DNA of 64,000 bases from JALZKA01 sp033856515. Its GTDB lineage: Bacteria > Actinomycetota > Thermoleophilia > Solirubrobacterales > 70-9. Under the pieces are notes generated by a model, which ran no database searches, was not told the DNA's origin, and was given only the letters and a program-made list of their open reading frames with translations. The stretch covers positions 224,086-288,085 of the forward strand of contig JAWVEY010000003.1 of NCBI GenBank assembly GCA_033856515.1, in the 5' to 3' direction. The stretch's first letter is position 1. Every line of letters starts with the position of its first letter. Shown here piece after piece: positions 49,937 through 57,905 of this stretch. A program made the position numbers and the translations under genes.

Positions 49937-49969
49937 GGCTCAAGCAACCCTCATGCCCGCGCCGATGGA

Positions 49970-50959
49970 ATGGCGATGAGGATCCGCCATACGACAGGCC
50001 TTCCGGCCGTAGCGCTGGCAGCCCTCGCCCTTGCGGGCGCGAGCCTCGCCGCACCCGCGCCCCGCGGCGAGTCGCCCTCCGAGCCCGGGGGCTGCGAGAT
50101 CCTGCCGCAGACCGACGCGTTCCACGAGGACGTTTCCGGTCTCGACGAGGCCGAGAACTCCGAGGCGGTGATCGACCGGATCCTCGCCGACGGGGGCGAC
50201 ACCCTTCACCCCGACTTCGGCTCGAATCCCAACTACGGCATCCCCTTCGAGGTCGTCCCCGCGGACCAGAAGCGCGTCAAGGTGAAGCTCAAGGCCTATC
50301 CGCACGAGAGTGATCCGGGACCGCATCCCGTTCCGCGCAAAGCGCGGATCGAGGGAGGCAAGCGTTCGAACGGCGACCGCCACGTGCTCGTCCTCGAGCA
50401 GGACTCGACCGACACAGACGAAGCGTGCCGCCTGATCGAGCTCTACCGCGCCTTCCCGCCGAAGAACGGCAAGCCGTGGAAGGCCGACCAGGTGAGTGTG
50501 TTCGAGCTCGGTCAGAACCTGCCGCAGCGACCCGACGGCTGGACCTCAGCCGATGCGGCGGGCCTGCCGATCCTGCCTGGGCTCGTCCGCTTCGACGAGG
50601 TCGCGGCCGGGTTCGTCGATCACGCGATCCGGATCACCTTCGAGCGGACCCGGCGGGCGTACCTCTCCCCTGCGTCCCACTTCGCCTCGGACGAATGTGG
50701 TGCGACGCTGCCGCCGATGGGCATGCGCCTGCGCCTGCGCGAGGGCTACGAGCTCGACGGCATGAGCGCGGACGCACGCACGATCGCCCAGGCCCTCAAG
50801 ACGTACGGCGCGATCGTCGCCGACAACGGCTCGAACTTCTACATCACCGGCGCCTCGGACAGCCGCTGGGACGACGACGCGCTCTCGGACCTAAAGGACG
50901 TTCCGGGCAGCGCGTTCGAAGTCGTCGACACGGGCGCCGGCCTCACCGACGACTGCTGA
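49970..50959 (+). CDS. Secreted protein of unknown function
   Basis: 329 residues with a signal peptide (LPAVALAALALAGASLAAPAP). Mature part has conserved-looking blocks: CEILPQTDAFHEDVSGLDEAENSEAVI, LHPDFGSNPNYGIPFEVVP, DRHVLVLEQDSTDTDEACRLIELYRAF, ILPGLVRFDEVAAGFVDHAIRITF, and YGAIVADNGSNFYITGA near the C-terminus. This pattern is shared by exported actinobacterial proteins of unknown role; I do not assign a reaction. Two Met codons (49970, 49976) are possible starts. Confidence 0.75.
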   Translation: MAMRIRHTTGLPAVALAALALAGASLAAPAPRGESPSEPGGCEILPQTDAFHEDVSGLDEAENSEAVIDRILADGGDTLHPDFGSNPNYGIPFEVVPADQKRVKVKLKAYPHESDPGPHPVPRKARIEGGKRSNGDRHVLVLEQDSTDTDEACRLIELYRAFPPKNGKPWKADQVSVFELGQNLPQRPDGWTSADAAGLPILPGLVRFDEVAAGFVDHAIRITFERTRRAYLSPASHFASDECGATLPPMGMRLRLREGYELDGMSADARTIAQALKTYGAIVADNGSNFYITGASDSRWDDDALSDLKDVPGSAFEVVDTGAGLTDDC

Positions 50960-50970
50960 GCGACGTCGCT

Positions 50971-51621
50971 CTACTCGCCGGTTTCGGGGACGGCCGGTGC
51001 GAGGCCGCGGAGCGCATCCTCGCGAGCGCCGATGCCGCCACCGTCGCCATCGCCGCCGCCTCCGCCGTCGCGGCCCGGGCATGAGCGGGTGAGGACCCAC
51101 TTGGCCGGCTCGCCGGACCTCGTCCGGTCGTTGTGGCCCCAGGAGAGGTGAAGGTGGTTGCCGCGGCCGTGGCCGGAATCGCCGTCGTAGCCGACCCAGC
51201 GCCACGGAAGCCTCGGCTGGTTCTGGTGCGGCTCGGCGAGCTTCGCGAGCTTGTCGACCTTGTTCCAGCCGCTGTTTCGCCCATTGCCCGCATAGATGTC
51301 GAGGGCGAGGCCGATGGGGTGCTCGCCGCCCGCTGCGTGGCCAGAAGGCGCGTATCCGTCACCCAGGGCGAGGTCGTACTTGCGCATCATCCAGCGCACG
51401 TCCGGCAGCAGGCGCTTGTCGATCTTGGTGCCGTGTGCGCCGGGAACCTTGACGAACTTGCCGCCGCCCGTCGTCTTACAGACGTTCCGGCTGATCTTCT
51501 GGCTCCTCATCGCCTGTGCGGAGACGGCGCCCAGGGCAAGCGCGGCGACGAGCGCGACCACGCAAGCGGCCATGCAGGCGCGAGCACGTGGAAGGAAAGC
51601 TGTGGAGGGCCCCGACGACAT
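50971..51621 (-). CDS. Secreted peptidase-like protein (M15/LAS-type fold)
   Basis: 216 residues. Signal peptide ACMAACVVALVAALALGAVSAQA, then a domain with candidate metal ligands HAAGGEHPIGLALDIY (His, Asp) and SGHGRGNHLHLSWGH (His cluster). This looks like the exported carboxypeptidase-like group that hydrolyses cell-wall peptides. The C-terminus is a Gly/Asp linker (GGGGGDGDGGG). ATG at 51621 is chosen because TAACAT lies ten bases upstream. Confidence 0.75.
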   Translation of the reverse strand: MSSGPSTAFLPRARACMAACVVALVAALALGAVSAQAMRSQKISRNVCKTTGGGKFVKVPGAHGTKIDKRLLPDVRWMMRKYDLALGDGYAPSGHAAGGEHPIGLALDIYAGNGRNSGWNKVDKLAKLAEPHQNQPRLPWRWVGYDGDSGHGRGNHLHLSWGHNDRTRSGEPAKWVLTRSCPGRDGGGGGDGDGGGIGAREDALRGLAPAVPETGE

Positions 51622-51673
51622 CGAGGACGGCATGTTAGCGAAGTGTGAGCAAACCGTGGGCAACAAGCGAAGG

Positions 51674-51690
51674 GCCTGACCCCCTCAGGC
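51674..51690 (-). terminator. Hairpin after the MocR gene
   Basis: GCCTGA and TCAGGC around a five-base C/G loop, starting six bases after the MocR stop on the minus strand. No U-tract. Confidence 0.35.
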
Positions 51691-51695
51691 GTTGC

Positions 51696-53225
51696 TCACA
51701 CAGGCGCGGCGGCTCGCCTGGCCGTGCGGGTGCTGAGGGCTGCCAACGCGGAGGCGAGGCGGCGGACGCCTTCGTCCATCTCGTCGGGCTCGAGGAAGCA
51801 GTAAGAGAGCCGCAGGCAGAGGTCCTGGGTCCGGGCCACGCTCATGGCGCCGCCGGGTGCGTAGGCGACGCCCTGGCGCCACGCCTCGTCGACCAGGTCC
51901 CGCTCTGAGACGGGGCTGTCAAGCGTCACCCACACATGGCCGCCGCCGAGCGGCTCCAGGTAGTGCGCGACCCCGCCGAGGTGGCGCTCGATCGACTCCG
52001 CCATCGCCTCGTAGCCGCGCCGGTAGTGGCTGCGGGCGCGCTCGAGCTGATCCGGGTAGAGGCCGCGCGACAGGTACTCGGCGGTAACGAGCTGATTGAG
52101 AACAGGACTATGGATGTCGTCCGAGCGCTTCTCGGCGATGATCCGGTCGAGCACGGGACCTGAGGCGATGACCCACCCGGCCCGGAGCCCTCCCCCCACC
52201 GTCTTCGAGATCGAGTCGGTGTAGATCGCGTGGGCCGGCGCGTCGGCACGAAGCGACGGTCGCTCCTCGCCGTCGAAGCGCAGCTCGCCGTAGATCCCGT
52301 CCTCGACGATGAAGAAGCCGTGGCGGCGCACCAGCTCGAGCAGGCGCTCGCGCCGCTCGGGCGAGAGGTCGCGCCCCGTCGGATTGTGCAGGCGCGGCTG
52401 GATCGCAAGAGCGCGGATCTCCGTGCGAGCCAGGAGAGCCTCGAGCGCGTCGACATCCAAGCCGTCGGCATCGACCGGCACGGGCTGCACCTTGGCCCCC
52501 GTGGCGCGGATCGCCCGGATGACCGACATGAACGACGGGTCCTCGCACGCCACGACGTCGCCCGGCGTCAGGATCGCCCGCATCGCCAGCGACAGGCCCT
52601 GCGTGGCGCCGCTGGTGATCACGATGTCCTCGGTGTCCTCGTCTTCCCCCCGGGCGGCCGCGAGGACGGCGACTTGCTCGGCGAGCTCAGGAGTTCCGCG
52701 TACGTCGGAGTACTGAAGGGCGCGCGCCGCCTGCGTCTCCATCACCCGTGCGGTCGCGTCGCGCATGTCCTCAATGGGGAAGATCCGCTCCGAGGGGTAG
52801 CCGACCGACAGCGGGATGAGACCCTCGGTCTGGACGTGCGAGTGCATCTCGGCGAGGACCCGGTCGCCGTAGGTCTCCTCGAACTCGGGGAGCACGTAGC
52901 GCTGCCAGGCAATCGAGTTCTTGACGCGTTCAGACCCGGGGATGGCGGCGGCGGCGGCGCGCACGAAGGTGCCCGACCCGACCTTCGAACTGACGAGCCC
53001 GCGCTCGGCGAGCTGGCGGTAGGCACGGGCCGCGGTCAGGTGGTTGACGCCGGTGAGCTCGGCGAGCTGCCGGGTGGGCGGCAGCTTTGCCCCCGGCCCC
53101 AGATCGCCCGCCGTTATGGCCTGCTCGAAGATCTCGACGATCGCCTGGGTCACGCCCGAGCGGTTGTCCCTCGCCTCGCCGTTTTCGGCCTCGCGTAGCT
53201 CAATCAATTGGTTCTTGTAGGACAT
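51696..53225 (-). CDS. MocR-family regulator (GntR HTH + aminotransferase-like domain)
   Basis: 509 residues. N-terminal GntR winged helix (AIVEIFEQAITAGDLGPGAKLPPTRQLAELTGVNHLTAARAYRQLAERGLVSSKVGSGTFV spans about 25-85), then a fold-type I PLP domain: ITSGATQGLSLAMRAIL, IQPRLHNPTGRDLS, VEDGIYGELRFDG, and SISKTVGGGLRAGWV with the PLP Lys. MocR proteins usually control a divergent neighbour in response to a PLP-linked ligand. ATG at 53225 follows a strong promoter by ten bases. Confidence 0.93.
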   Translation of the reverse strand: MSYKNQLIELREAENGEARDNRSGVTQAIVEIFEQAITAGDLGPGAKLPPTRQLAELTGVNHLTAARAYRQLAERGLVSSKVGSGTFVRAAAAAIPGSERVKNSIAWQRYVLPEFEETYGDRVLAEMHSHVQTEGLIPLSVGYPSERIFPIEDMRDATARVMETQAARALQYSDVRGTPELAEQVAVLAAARGEDEDTEDIVITSGATQGLSLAMRAILTPGDVVACEDPSFMSVIRAIRATGAKVQPVPVDADGLDVDALEALLARTEIRALAIQPRLHNPTGRDLSPERRERLLELVRRHGFFIVEDGIYGELRFDGEERPSLRADAPAHAIYTDSISKTVGGGLRAGWVIASGPVLDRIIAEKRSDDIHSPVLNQLVTAEYLSRGLYPDQLERARSHYRRGYEAMAESIERHLGGVAHYLEPLGGGHVWVTLDSPVSERDLVDEAWRQGVAYAPGGAMSVARTQDLCLRLSYCFLEPDEMDEGVRRLASALAALSTRTARRAAAPV

Positions 53226-53235
53226 TGTGTCACCG

Positions 53236-53264
53236 AGTGTATGCGCTACCGTGGACTTTGTCAA
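53236..53264 (-). promoter_or_regulatory. Promoter of the MocR gene
   Basis: TTGACA (53264-53259), exactly 17 bases, TACACT (53241-53236), ten bases before the ATG. It overlaps the first operator-like repeat, consistent with autoregulation. Confidence 0.75.
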
Positions 53265-53304
53265 GCATACAAAGCTAAATCAAAGGACTTTGCACCACAC
53301 AAAG
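53253..53304. promoter_or_regulatory. Repeat-rich operator region between MocR and the small divergent gene
   Basis: GGACTTTG occurs twice as a direct repeat with starts 32 bases apart (53253 and 53285), about three helical turns. Each is followed by an inverted CAAAG (53270-53274 and 53300-53304), giving CTTTG-N9-CAAAG and CTTTG-N7-CAAAG; a third CAAAG (53281) abuts the second copy. Paired direct repeats are the usual MocR binding layout. Confidence 0.65.
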
Positions 53305-53318
53305 AGTAGGAGATAGTC

Positions 53319-53645
53319 ATGTCGAACGTCACACACATCGAATCAGCCGAAATCACCATCCGCACCGCTCGCGAGGCGGACATGGCCGACCTTGCCCGCG
53401 TCGCCGGGCGCGACACGCACGAGCTGCCCTCAGGCACGCTCCTGGTCGCGAAGGTCGGGTCTGACGTGCGTGCCGCGATCTCCCTCTCCGACGGCACGAT
53501 CATCGCCGACCCGTTCCACCGCACCACGGAGTTGGTTCAGATGCTGAAGATCCGGGCCGGCGCTGTGAACCGCGCGCGCAAGGGGCACATCGCACCCCGC
53601 CGGCGCTCGCGGCACCTGCCGCTGACGGTTGGTCGAGCGGCGTAG
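53319..53645 (+). CDS. Small GNAT-like N-terminal domain protein
   Basis: 108 residues. ITIRTAREADMADLARVAGRDTHELPSGTLLVAKVGSDVRAAISLSDGTIIADPF resembles the first half of a GNAT acetyltransferase but lacks the acetyl-CoA-binding second half; the end is Arg-rich (RRRSRHLPLTVGRAA). Related small proteins are frequent in Actinobacteria, function unknown. AGGAGA lies six bases before the ATG. Divergent from MocR and likely its target. Confidence 0.72.
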   Translation: MSNVTHIESAEITIRTAREADMADLARVAGRDTHELPSGTLLVAKVGSDVRAAISLSDGTIIADPFHRTTELVQMLKIRAGAVNRARKGHIAPRRRSRHLPLTVGRAA

Positions 53646-53648
53646 AAG

Positions 53649-55223
53649 CTAAAGCGGCTGGCGGACGACCGGGTTGCGGCTCGCGGTCGCTTCGTCGAGG
53701 CGGCGGACCGGCGTCGTGTAGGGCGCCTCGGTGAGGATCGCAGGATCCTCCTCGGCCTCGGCAAGGATCGAATCGATCGCGTCGGCAAGCTCGTCGAGCG
53801 ACTCCCGCGTCTCGGTCTCGGTCGGCTCGAACATCAATGCTTCGTCGACGAGGAGCGGGAAGTAGATCGTCGGCGGGTGGAAGCCGTAGTCGAGGAGGCG
53901 CTTCGCGATGTCGAGCGTCTTCACCTTCAGCTCGCGCCTGGCGGGATCGCCCGTGAGGACGAACTCGTGCATGCAGCGTTCGCCGAACGCGAGCGGCAGG
54001 TGCTTTCCGGCACGCCCCTTCGCCAGCTTCGCCAGCAGGTAGTTGGCGTTGAGGACGGCGGTCTCTGACGCCTCCTTGAGTCCGTCGCCGCCAAGCGAGC
54101 GGATGTATGCGTAGGAGCGGACGAAGACGCCGAAGTTGCCCTGGAAGCCGCGCATGCGCCCGATGGACTTCTCGGCCGAGTGCTCGAGGTCGAAGCTGGG
54201 CCCGGCACCGTTCTCGCTTTCGTGGCGAACGATCCGCGGGACGGGCAAAAATGGCGCGATCCGATCGGAGACAGCGATCGGACCGGCGCCCGGGCCCCCT
54301 CCCCCGTGCGGCTGTGAGAACGACTTGTGGAGGTTCAGGTGGACGATGTCGAAGCCCATGTCGCCAGGGCGCGACCAGCCCATGACCGCGTTCATGTTCG
54401 CGCCGTCGTAGTAGAGGGTGCCGCCGACGTCATGGACGATCTTTGCCATCTCGCGGATGTTGCGGTCGAAGATTCCCAGCGTGTTCGGGTTCGTGAGCAT
54501 GAGGCAGGCGACCGATTCGTCGGCCTTGGCGCGCAGGTCGTCGATGTCGACGCCACCGTCTGGGTTCGTCGCGACCTTCACGACCTCGTACCCGGCCATC
54601 GTGACCGTTGCCGGGTTGGTGCCGTGCGCGGTGTCGGGCGTGAGGACCCTGGACCGCTCCTGGCCGCGGTCTTCGTGGTAGGCGCGGGTGAGCAGAAGGC
54701 CGGCAAGCTCGCCGTGGGATCCGGCCGAAGGCTGAAGCGATACGTGCGGCAGGCCGGTCAGCTCTGAAAGCGAGCGCTCGAGGTTCCACATCAGCTCGAG
54801 CGCACCCTGCGCACGCTTCGGGTCCTGCGCCGGGTGGAGACGGGCGTGGCCGGGCAGCGCCGCCACCTTCTCGTTCAGGCGGGGGTTGTGCTTCATCGTG
54901 CACGAGCCCAGCGGGTACGGCCCGGTGTCGAGGTCGAAGTTCCGGCGGGAGATGCGGTTGTAGTGGCGCACGATCTCGGGCTCCGAGACCTCGGGTAGCT
55001 CGGCGGGCTTCTGGCGAAGAAGGTTCTGCGGTATCAGCTTGGAAAGCTGGGTATCGGGCACGTCGCACTCGGGCACGACAGCCGCCCGCCGGCCTTCGAC
55101 GGAGCGCTCGAAGATCGTGCGGGCCGCGTCGCGCTGCATCGGCGTCGGGACCTCGGCGGTGCGTGGGGGTGCATGGTGAGCACCTTTAGGTGCGAAAGCA
55201 GCATGTGTCGTTCGTTGGGTCAT
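53649..55223 (-). CDS. gcvPB: Glycine dehydrogenase (decarboxylating), subunit 2
   Basis: Half of the two-subunit P-protein. 524 residues: YPLGSCTMKHNPRLNEK, LQPSAGSHGELAGLLL, GYEVVKVATNPDGGVDIDDLRA, LYYDGANMNAVMG, DIVHLNLHKSFSQPHGGGGPGAGP (PLP Lys). The ATG overlaps the gcvPA stop (ATGA), which favours this start; then residues 7-16 (HAAFAPKGAH) are encoded by a dispersed hairpin repeat. An internal ATG at 55139 would avoid the repeat and begin nearer the conserved region. Confidence 0.94.
   Translation of the reverse strand: MTQRTTHAAFAPKGAHHAPPRTAEVPTPMQRDAARTIFERSVEGRRAAVVPECDVPDTQLSKLIPQNLLRQKPAELPEVSEPEIVRHYNRISRRNFDLDTGPYPLGSCTMKHNPRLNEKVAALPGHARLHPAQDPKRAQGALELMWNLERSLSELTGLPHVSLQPSAGSHGELAGLLLTRAYHEDRGQERSRVLTPDTAHGTNPATVTMAGYEVVKVATNPDGGVDIDDLRAKADESVACLMLTNPNTLGIFDRNIREMAKIVHDVGGTLYYDGANMNAVMGWSRPGDMGFDIVHLNLHKSFSQPHGGGGPGAGPIAVSDRIAPFLPVPRIVRHESENGAGPSFDLEHSAEKSIGRMRGFQGNFGVFVRSYAYIRSLGGDGLKEASETAVLNANYLLAKLAKGRAGKHLPLAFGERCMHEFVLTGDPARRELKVKTLDIAKRLLDYGFHPPTIYFPLLVDEALMFEPTETETRESLDELADAIDSILAEAEEDPAILTEAPYTTPVRRLDEATASRNPVVRQPL
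55177..55207 (-). repeat. Dispersed hairpin repeat, copy D, inside the gcvPB N-terminus
   Basis: Reads ATGCTGCTTTC, then GCACC-TAAA-GGTGC, then TCA on the minus strand; the same core as copy C in opposite orientation. It falls within the first 20 codons of gcvPB if the ATGA-coupled start is used. Confidence 0.75.
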
Positions 55224-56608
55224 GAGCGGGCCTCCGCGGTATCTCTGCTCTTACCCGCCCCCGCGACCGCCGCTTCGAGCGAGCGGGCCAGGCGATCGAT
55301 GTCCGCCCTCGTCCTGCGCTCGGTGATGGCGACCAGAAGGCCGTTCTCGTACTCGGCGTAGTCGCGGCCGAGCGGATACCCGGCGGCGATGCCGTCATCT
55401 GCGCAGCGGTCGAGCACCTCCTGAACGGGCGCGTCGAGGCGAACCGCGAACTCGCGGGCGATCGGAGCCTCATGAAGAAGCTCGACGCCGTCGATCGCGG
55501 CGAGGGCCTCCCGCGCGTAGGCCGCGCGGCGGACCATCAGCTCCCCCAGTTCGACCAGGCCGCGCTTGCCTAGCCAGACGAGGTGAAGCACGCCGCCCAG
55601 GGCGATCAGCGCCTGCGACGTGCAGATGTTGTGGGTCGCTTTCTCGCGGCGGATGTGCTGCTCGCGCGTCTGGAGCGCGAGCACGAAGCCCCGCCGGCCG
55701 TCGACGTCAGTGGTCTCGCCGGCGATGCGGCCCGGCATGCGGCGGATGTGCTCCTCGGTCGCGCAGAAGAATCCGAACGATGGGCCGCCGTAGTCGAGGC
55801 GGCCGCCAAGCGGCTGCCCCTCCCCCACGGCCACGTCGATCCCGCACTCGCCTGGCGGCTTCAGCACGCCCAGCGTCATCGGGTCGACCGATGCGATCGC
55901 CATGGCGCCGGCCTCGTGCGCCGCCGAGGCGAGCGCGGCGAGGTCCTCGACGCCGCCGAGGAAGTTCGGGTTCTGGACGAAGACCGCTGCGGTGTCGCCG
56001 TCGAGAGCCGCAGCCAGCTCGTCCGCGCTCGTAAGGCCGCCTTCGAGCCCGATTTCGACGACCTCCGCGTCGTAGCCCGAGGCATAGGTCCCGAGCGTCT
56101 CGCGGCTGTGCGGATGGAGCCCCCGCGAGACGACAAGCTTCCGGCGGCCCTTCTTGGCTCCGAGCGCCAGATAGGCGGCGCTGGCGACCGACGAGGGGCC
56201 TTCGTACATAGACGCGTTCGAAACCGGGAGCGCGGTCAGCTCCGACATGCAGGTCTGGAACTCGAACATCGCCTGGAGGCCGCCCTGGGAGACCTCGGGC
56301 TGGTACGGGGTGTACGGCGTCAGGAACTCGGAACGCGAGAGGATCGCGTCGACCAGTGCCGGCACGTAGTGGTCGTACATCCCCGCGCCGAGAAAGCAGA
56401 CCTCGGAGTCCGCGTCGGCGTTCCGGGCCGCGAGCGAGCGCAGATGCTCGAAGACGTCCTGCTCGGACATGCCGTCGGGCAACTCGAGGTCGCGGTCCAG
56501 GCGGACCTCGGCGGGAATCTGGTCGAAGAGCTCCTCGGCTGACTCAGCCCCGATCTCTGCGAGCATCGCGGCTCGGTCGGCATCGGTCGCTGACGTGTAG
56601 CGAGACAT
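55220..56608 (-). CDS. gcvPA: Glycine dehydrogenase (decarboxylating), subunit 1
   Basis: Other half of the P-protein, 462 residues: SEFLTPYTPYQPEVSQGGLQAMFEFQTCMSELTALPVSNASMYEGPSSVASAAYLAL is the conserved central region, plus VFVQNPNFLGGVEDL and the MALQTREQHIRREKATHNICTSQALIAL-type block (here VLALQTREQHIRREKATHN). Split P-proteins are usual in many Gram-positives and archaea. No close promoter was identified; a plus-strand gene separates it from gcvH. Confidence 0.95.
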   Translation of the reverse strand: MSRYTSATDADRAAMLAEIGAESAEELFDQIPAEVRLDRDLELPDGMSEQDVFEHLRSLAARNADADSEVCFLGAGMYDHYVPALVDAILSRSEFLTPYTPYQPEVSQGGLQAMFEFQTCMSELTALPVSNASMYEGPSSVASAAYLALGAKKGRRKLVVSRGLHPHSRETLGTYASGYDAEVVEIGLEGGLTSADELAAALDGDTAAVFVQNPNFLGGVEDLAALASAAHEAGAMAIASVDPMTLGVLKPPGECGIDVAVGEGQPLGGRLDYGGPSFGFFCATEEHIRRMPGRIAGETTDVDGRRGFVLALQTREQHIRREKATHNICTSQALIALGGVLHLVWLGKRGLVELGELMVRRAAYAREALAAIDGVELLHEAPIAREFAVRLDAPVQEVLDRCADDGIAAGYPLGRDYAEYENGLLVAITERRTRADIDRLARSLEAAVAGAGKSRDTAEARS

Positions 56609-56670
56609 CTGATTCTGAGCTTAGAGTGACGTTCGGAGCAGTCAGCCGTACCTACGACTGAGCGGAGCGG

Positions 56671-56699
56671 TTGACAACCGCCGGTCGCTCACCTAGCAT
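56671..56699 (+). promoter_or_regulatory. Promoter of the secreted protein gene at 56757
   Basis: TTGACA (56671-56676), 17-base spacer, TAGCAT (56694-56699). The transcript would have a leader of about 50 bases with a ribosome-binding site. Confidence 0.75.
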
Positions 56700-56756
56700 C
56701 GCGCTCGCCGCGGGGGAAACAAGGACGTTGAAGGCGGAAGCGAAATGGAGGCAGGA

Positions 56757-57509
56757 ATGACGGGACGCAGGTTGATCATCACCACCGTGGCGCTCGCAGC
56801 GCTGCTGGCCGGAACCTCGACGGCAGGGGCGCACACGGAGAAGACGCCGAGCTCCGTTTCCGTCTCCTGGGATGGCAGCGCTTTCGACGCGGGCGTGGAC
56901 TCTTCTCAGCCCTGCATCAAGAAGCGCAAGGTCTCCCTCTTCAAGCGCGGTGAGAACGGCGCCTTGGCCACGGGCACCACTGACGCCAACGGCAACTCGA
57001 GCTTCTCAGGGCTCGCGCGTGAGAACGGCGACTACTACGCGAAGGCCGCCAAGCGGGTGCTCAAGAAGAACGACAAGCACCTGCACATGTGCAAGGCGGC
57101 AAAGTCGGATACCGATGCGAAGGTTCGCGACTGCGACCAGACCACCCTCTTCGATGCTTCGAACGGAAACGGGTCGCAGAACATCGACGTGGACGACGAC
57201 ATGCAGGTCTTCGTCGAGGGCATCGAGGCGTTCATAGATGGCGATGGGTACGCCACATCGAATCCGCCCATCCAGCTTGGACCGGTGAGCTTCGGCGATG
57301 ACATCCAGATCGTTGCCCGGAACTCGGGGTTCTTCGGGCCCGGCCCCGTGAGCATCGAGCCCATCTCAGTGCAGTGCTCGACAGGGGGCGGATCGGGTTC
57401 AGTCGCGCTGGACGCAACCGGTGTGCCGCCCGGCGGACCGGACGCCGGGGGAGGCGAGGTCTTCTACGACGAGACCTACCAGCTGCCCGTGATCCCGCTC
57501 ACGCGCTAG
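56757..57509 (+). CDS. Secreted protein of unknown function
   Basis: 250 residues with a signal peptide (LIITTVALAALLAGTSTAGA). The first half looks like a beta-sandwich for export (SVSVSWDGSAFDAGVDSSQPCIKKRKVSLFKRGENGALATGTTDANGNSSFSG), the second has paired Cys and Asp-rich stretches. GGAGGCAGGA lies directly before ATG 56757; an in-frame ATG at 56745 is less likely. It stands alone on the plus strand inside the gcv gene run, with its own promoter. Confidence 0.75.
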   Translation: MTGRRLIITTVALAALLAGTSTAGAHTEKTPSSVSVSWDGSAFDAGVDSSQPCIKKRKVSLFKRGENGALATGTTDANGNSSFSGLARENGDYYAKAAKRVLKKNDKHLHMCKAAKSDTDAKVRDCDQTTLFDASNGNGSQNIDVDDDMQVFVEGIEAFIDGDGYATSNPPIQLGPVSFGDDIQIVARNSGFFGPGPVSIEPISVQCSTGGGSGSVALDATGVPPGGPDAGGGEVFYDETYQLPVIPLTR

Positions 57510-57892
57510 AGCGAGTCGCGGTAAGTCGCGGCATCCATGAGGTCATCGACCTCTGACGGATCCGAAAGCTTCACCTTCGCGAGCCAGCCGTCCCCGTACG
57601 GATCCTCGTTCAGGACCTCGGGGTTCTCGCCCGCCGACTCGTTGACTTCGACGACCTCGCCCGAGAGCGGCGCGTAGACGTCTGAGACGGCCTTGACCGA
57701 CTCGACCTCCGCGTAGACGTCGTCCTTGGAGACCGTCGCGCCAACCTCCGGCGGCTCGTAGAAGACGACCTCGCCGAGCGAGTTCTGCGCGTACCAGGTG
57801 ATCCCGAAGGTGGCGACGTCGCCGTCGATCCGGGCCCAGTCGTGCTCGGCGTGGTACTTCAGATCTTCTGGGTAACTCTCCTCGGCGGCCAA
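57506..57892 (-). CDS. gcvH: Glycine cleavage system H protein
   Basis: Lipoyl carrier that shuttles the aminomethyl group. 128 residues; lipoylated Lys in YAEVESVKAVSDVYAPLSGEVVEVN, plus HAEHDWARIDGDVATFGITWYAQNSLGEVVFYEPPEVG. Follows gcvT by 13 bases with GAGAGGAA between. Confidence 0.97.
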   Translation of the reverse strand: MAAEESYPEDLKYHAEHDWARIDGDVATFGITWYAQNSLGEVVFYEPPEVGATVSKDDVYAEVESVKAVSDVYAPLSGEVVEVNESAGENPEVLNEDPYGDGWLAKVKLSDPSEVDDLMDAATYRDSL

Positions 57893-57905
57893 CGCGTTCC
57901 TCTCC

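Noticed and set aside
50887..50905. Sequence CGGACCTAAAGGACG resembling the dispersed hairpin core
   Set aside because: The second arm does not pair and it lies inside a conserved coding stretch of a secreted protein; chance match.
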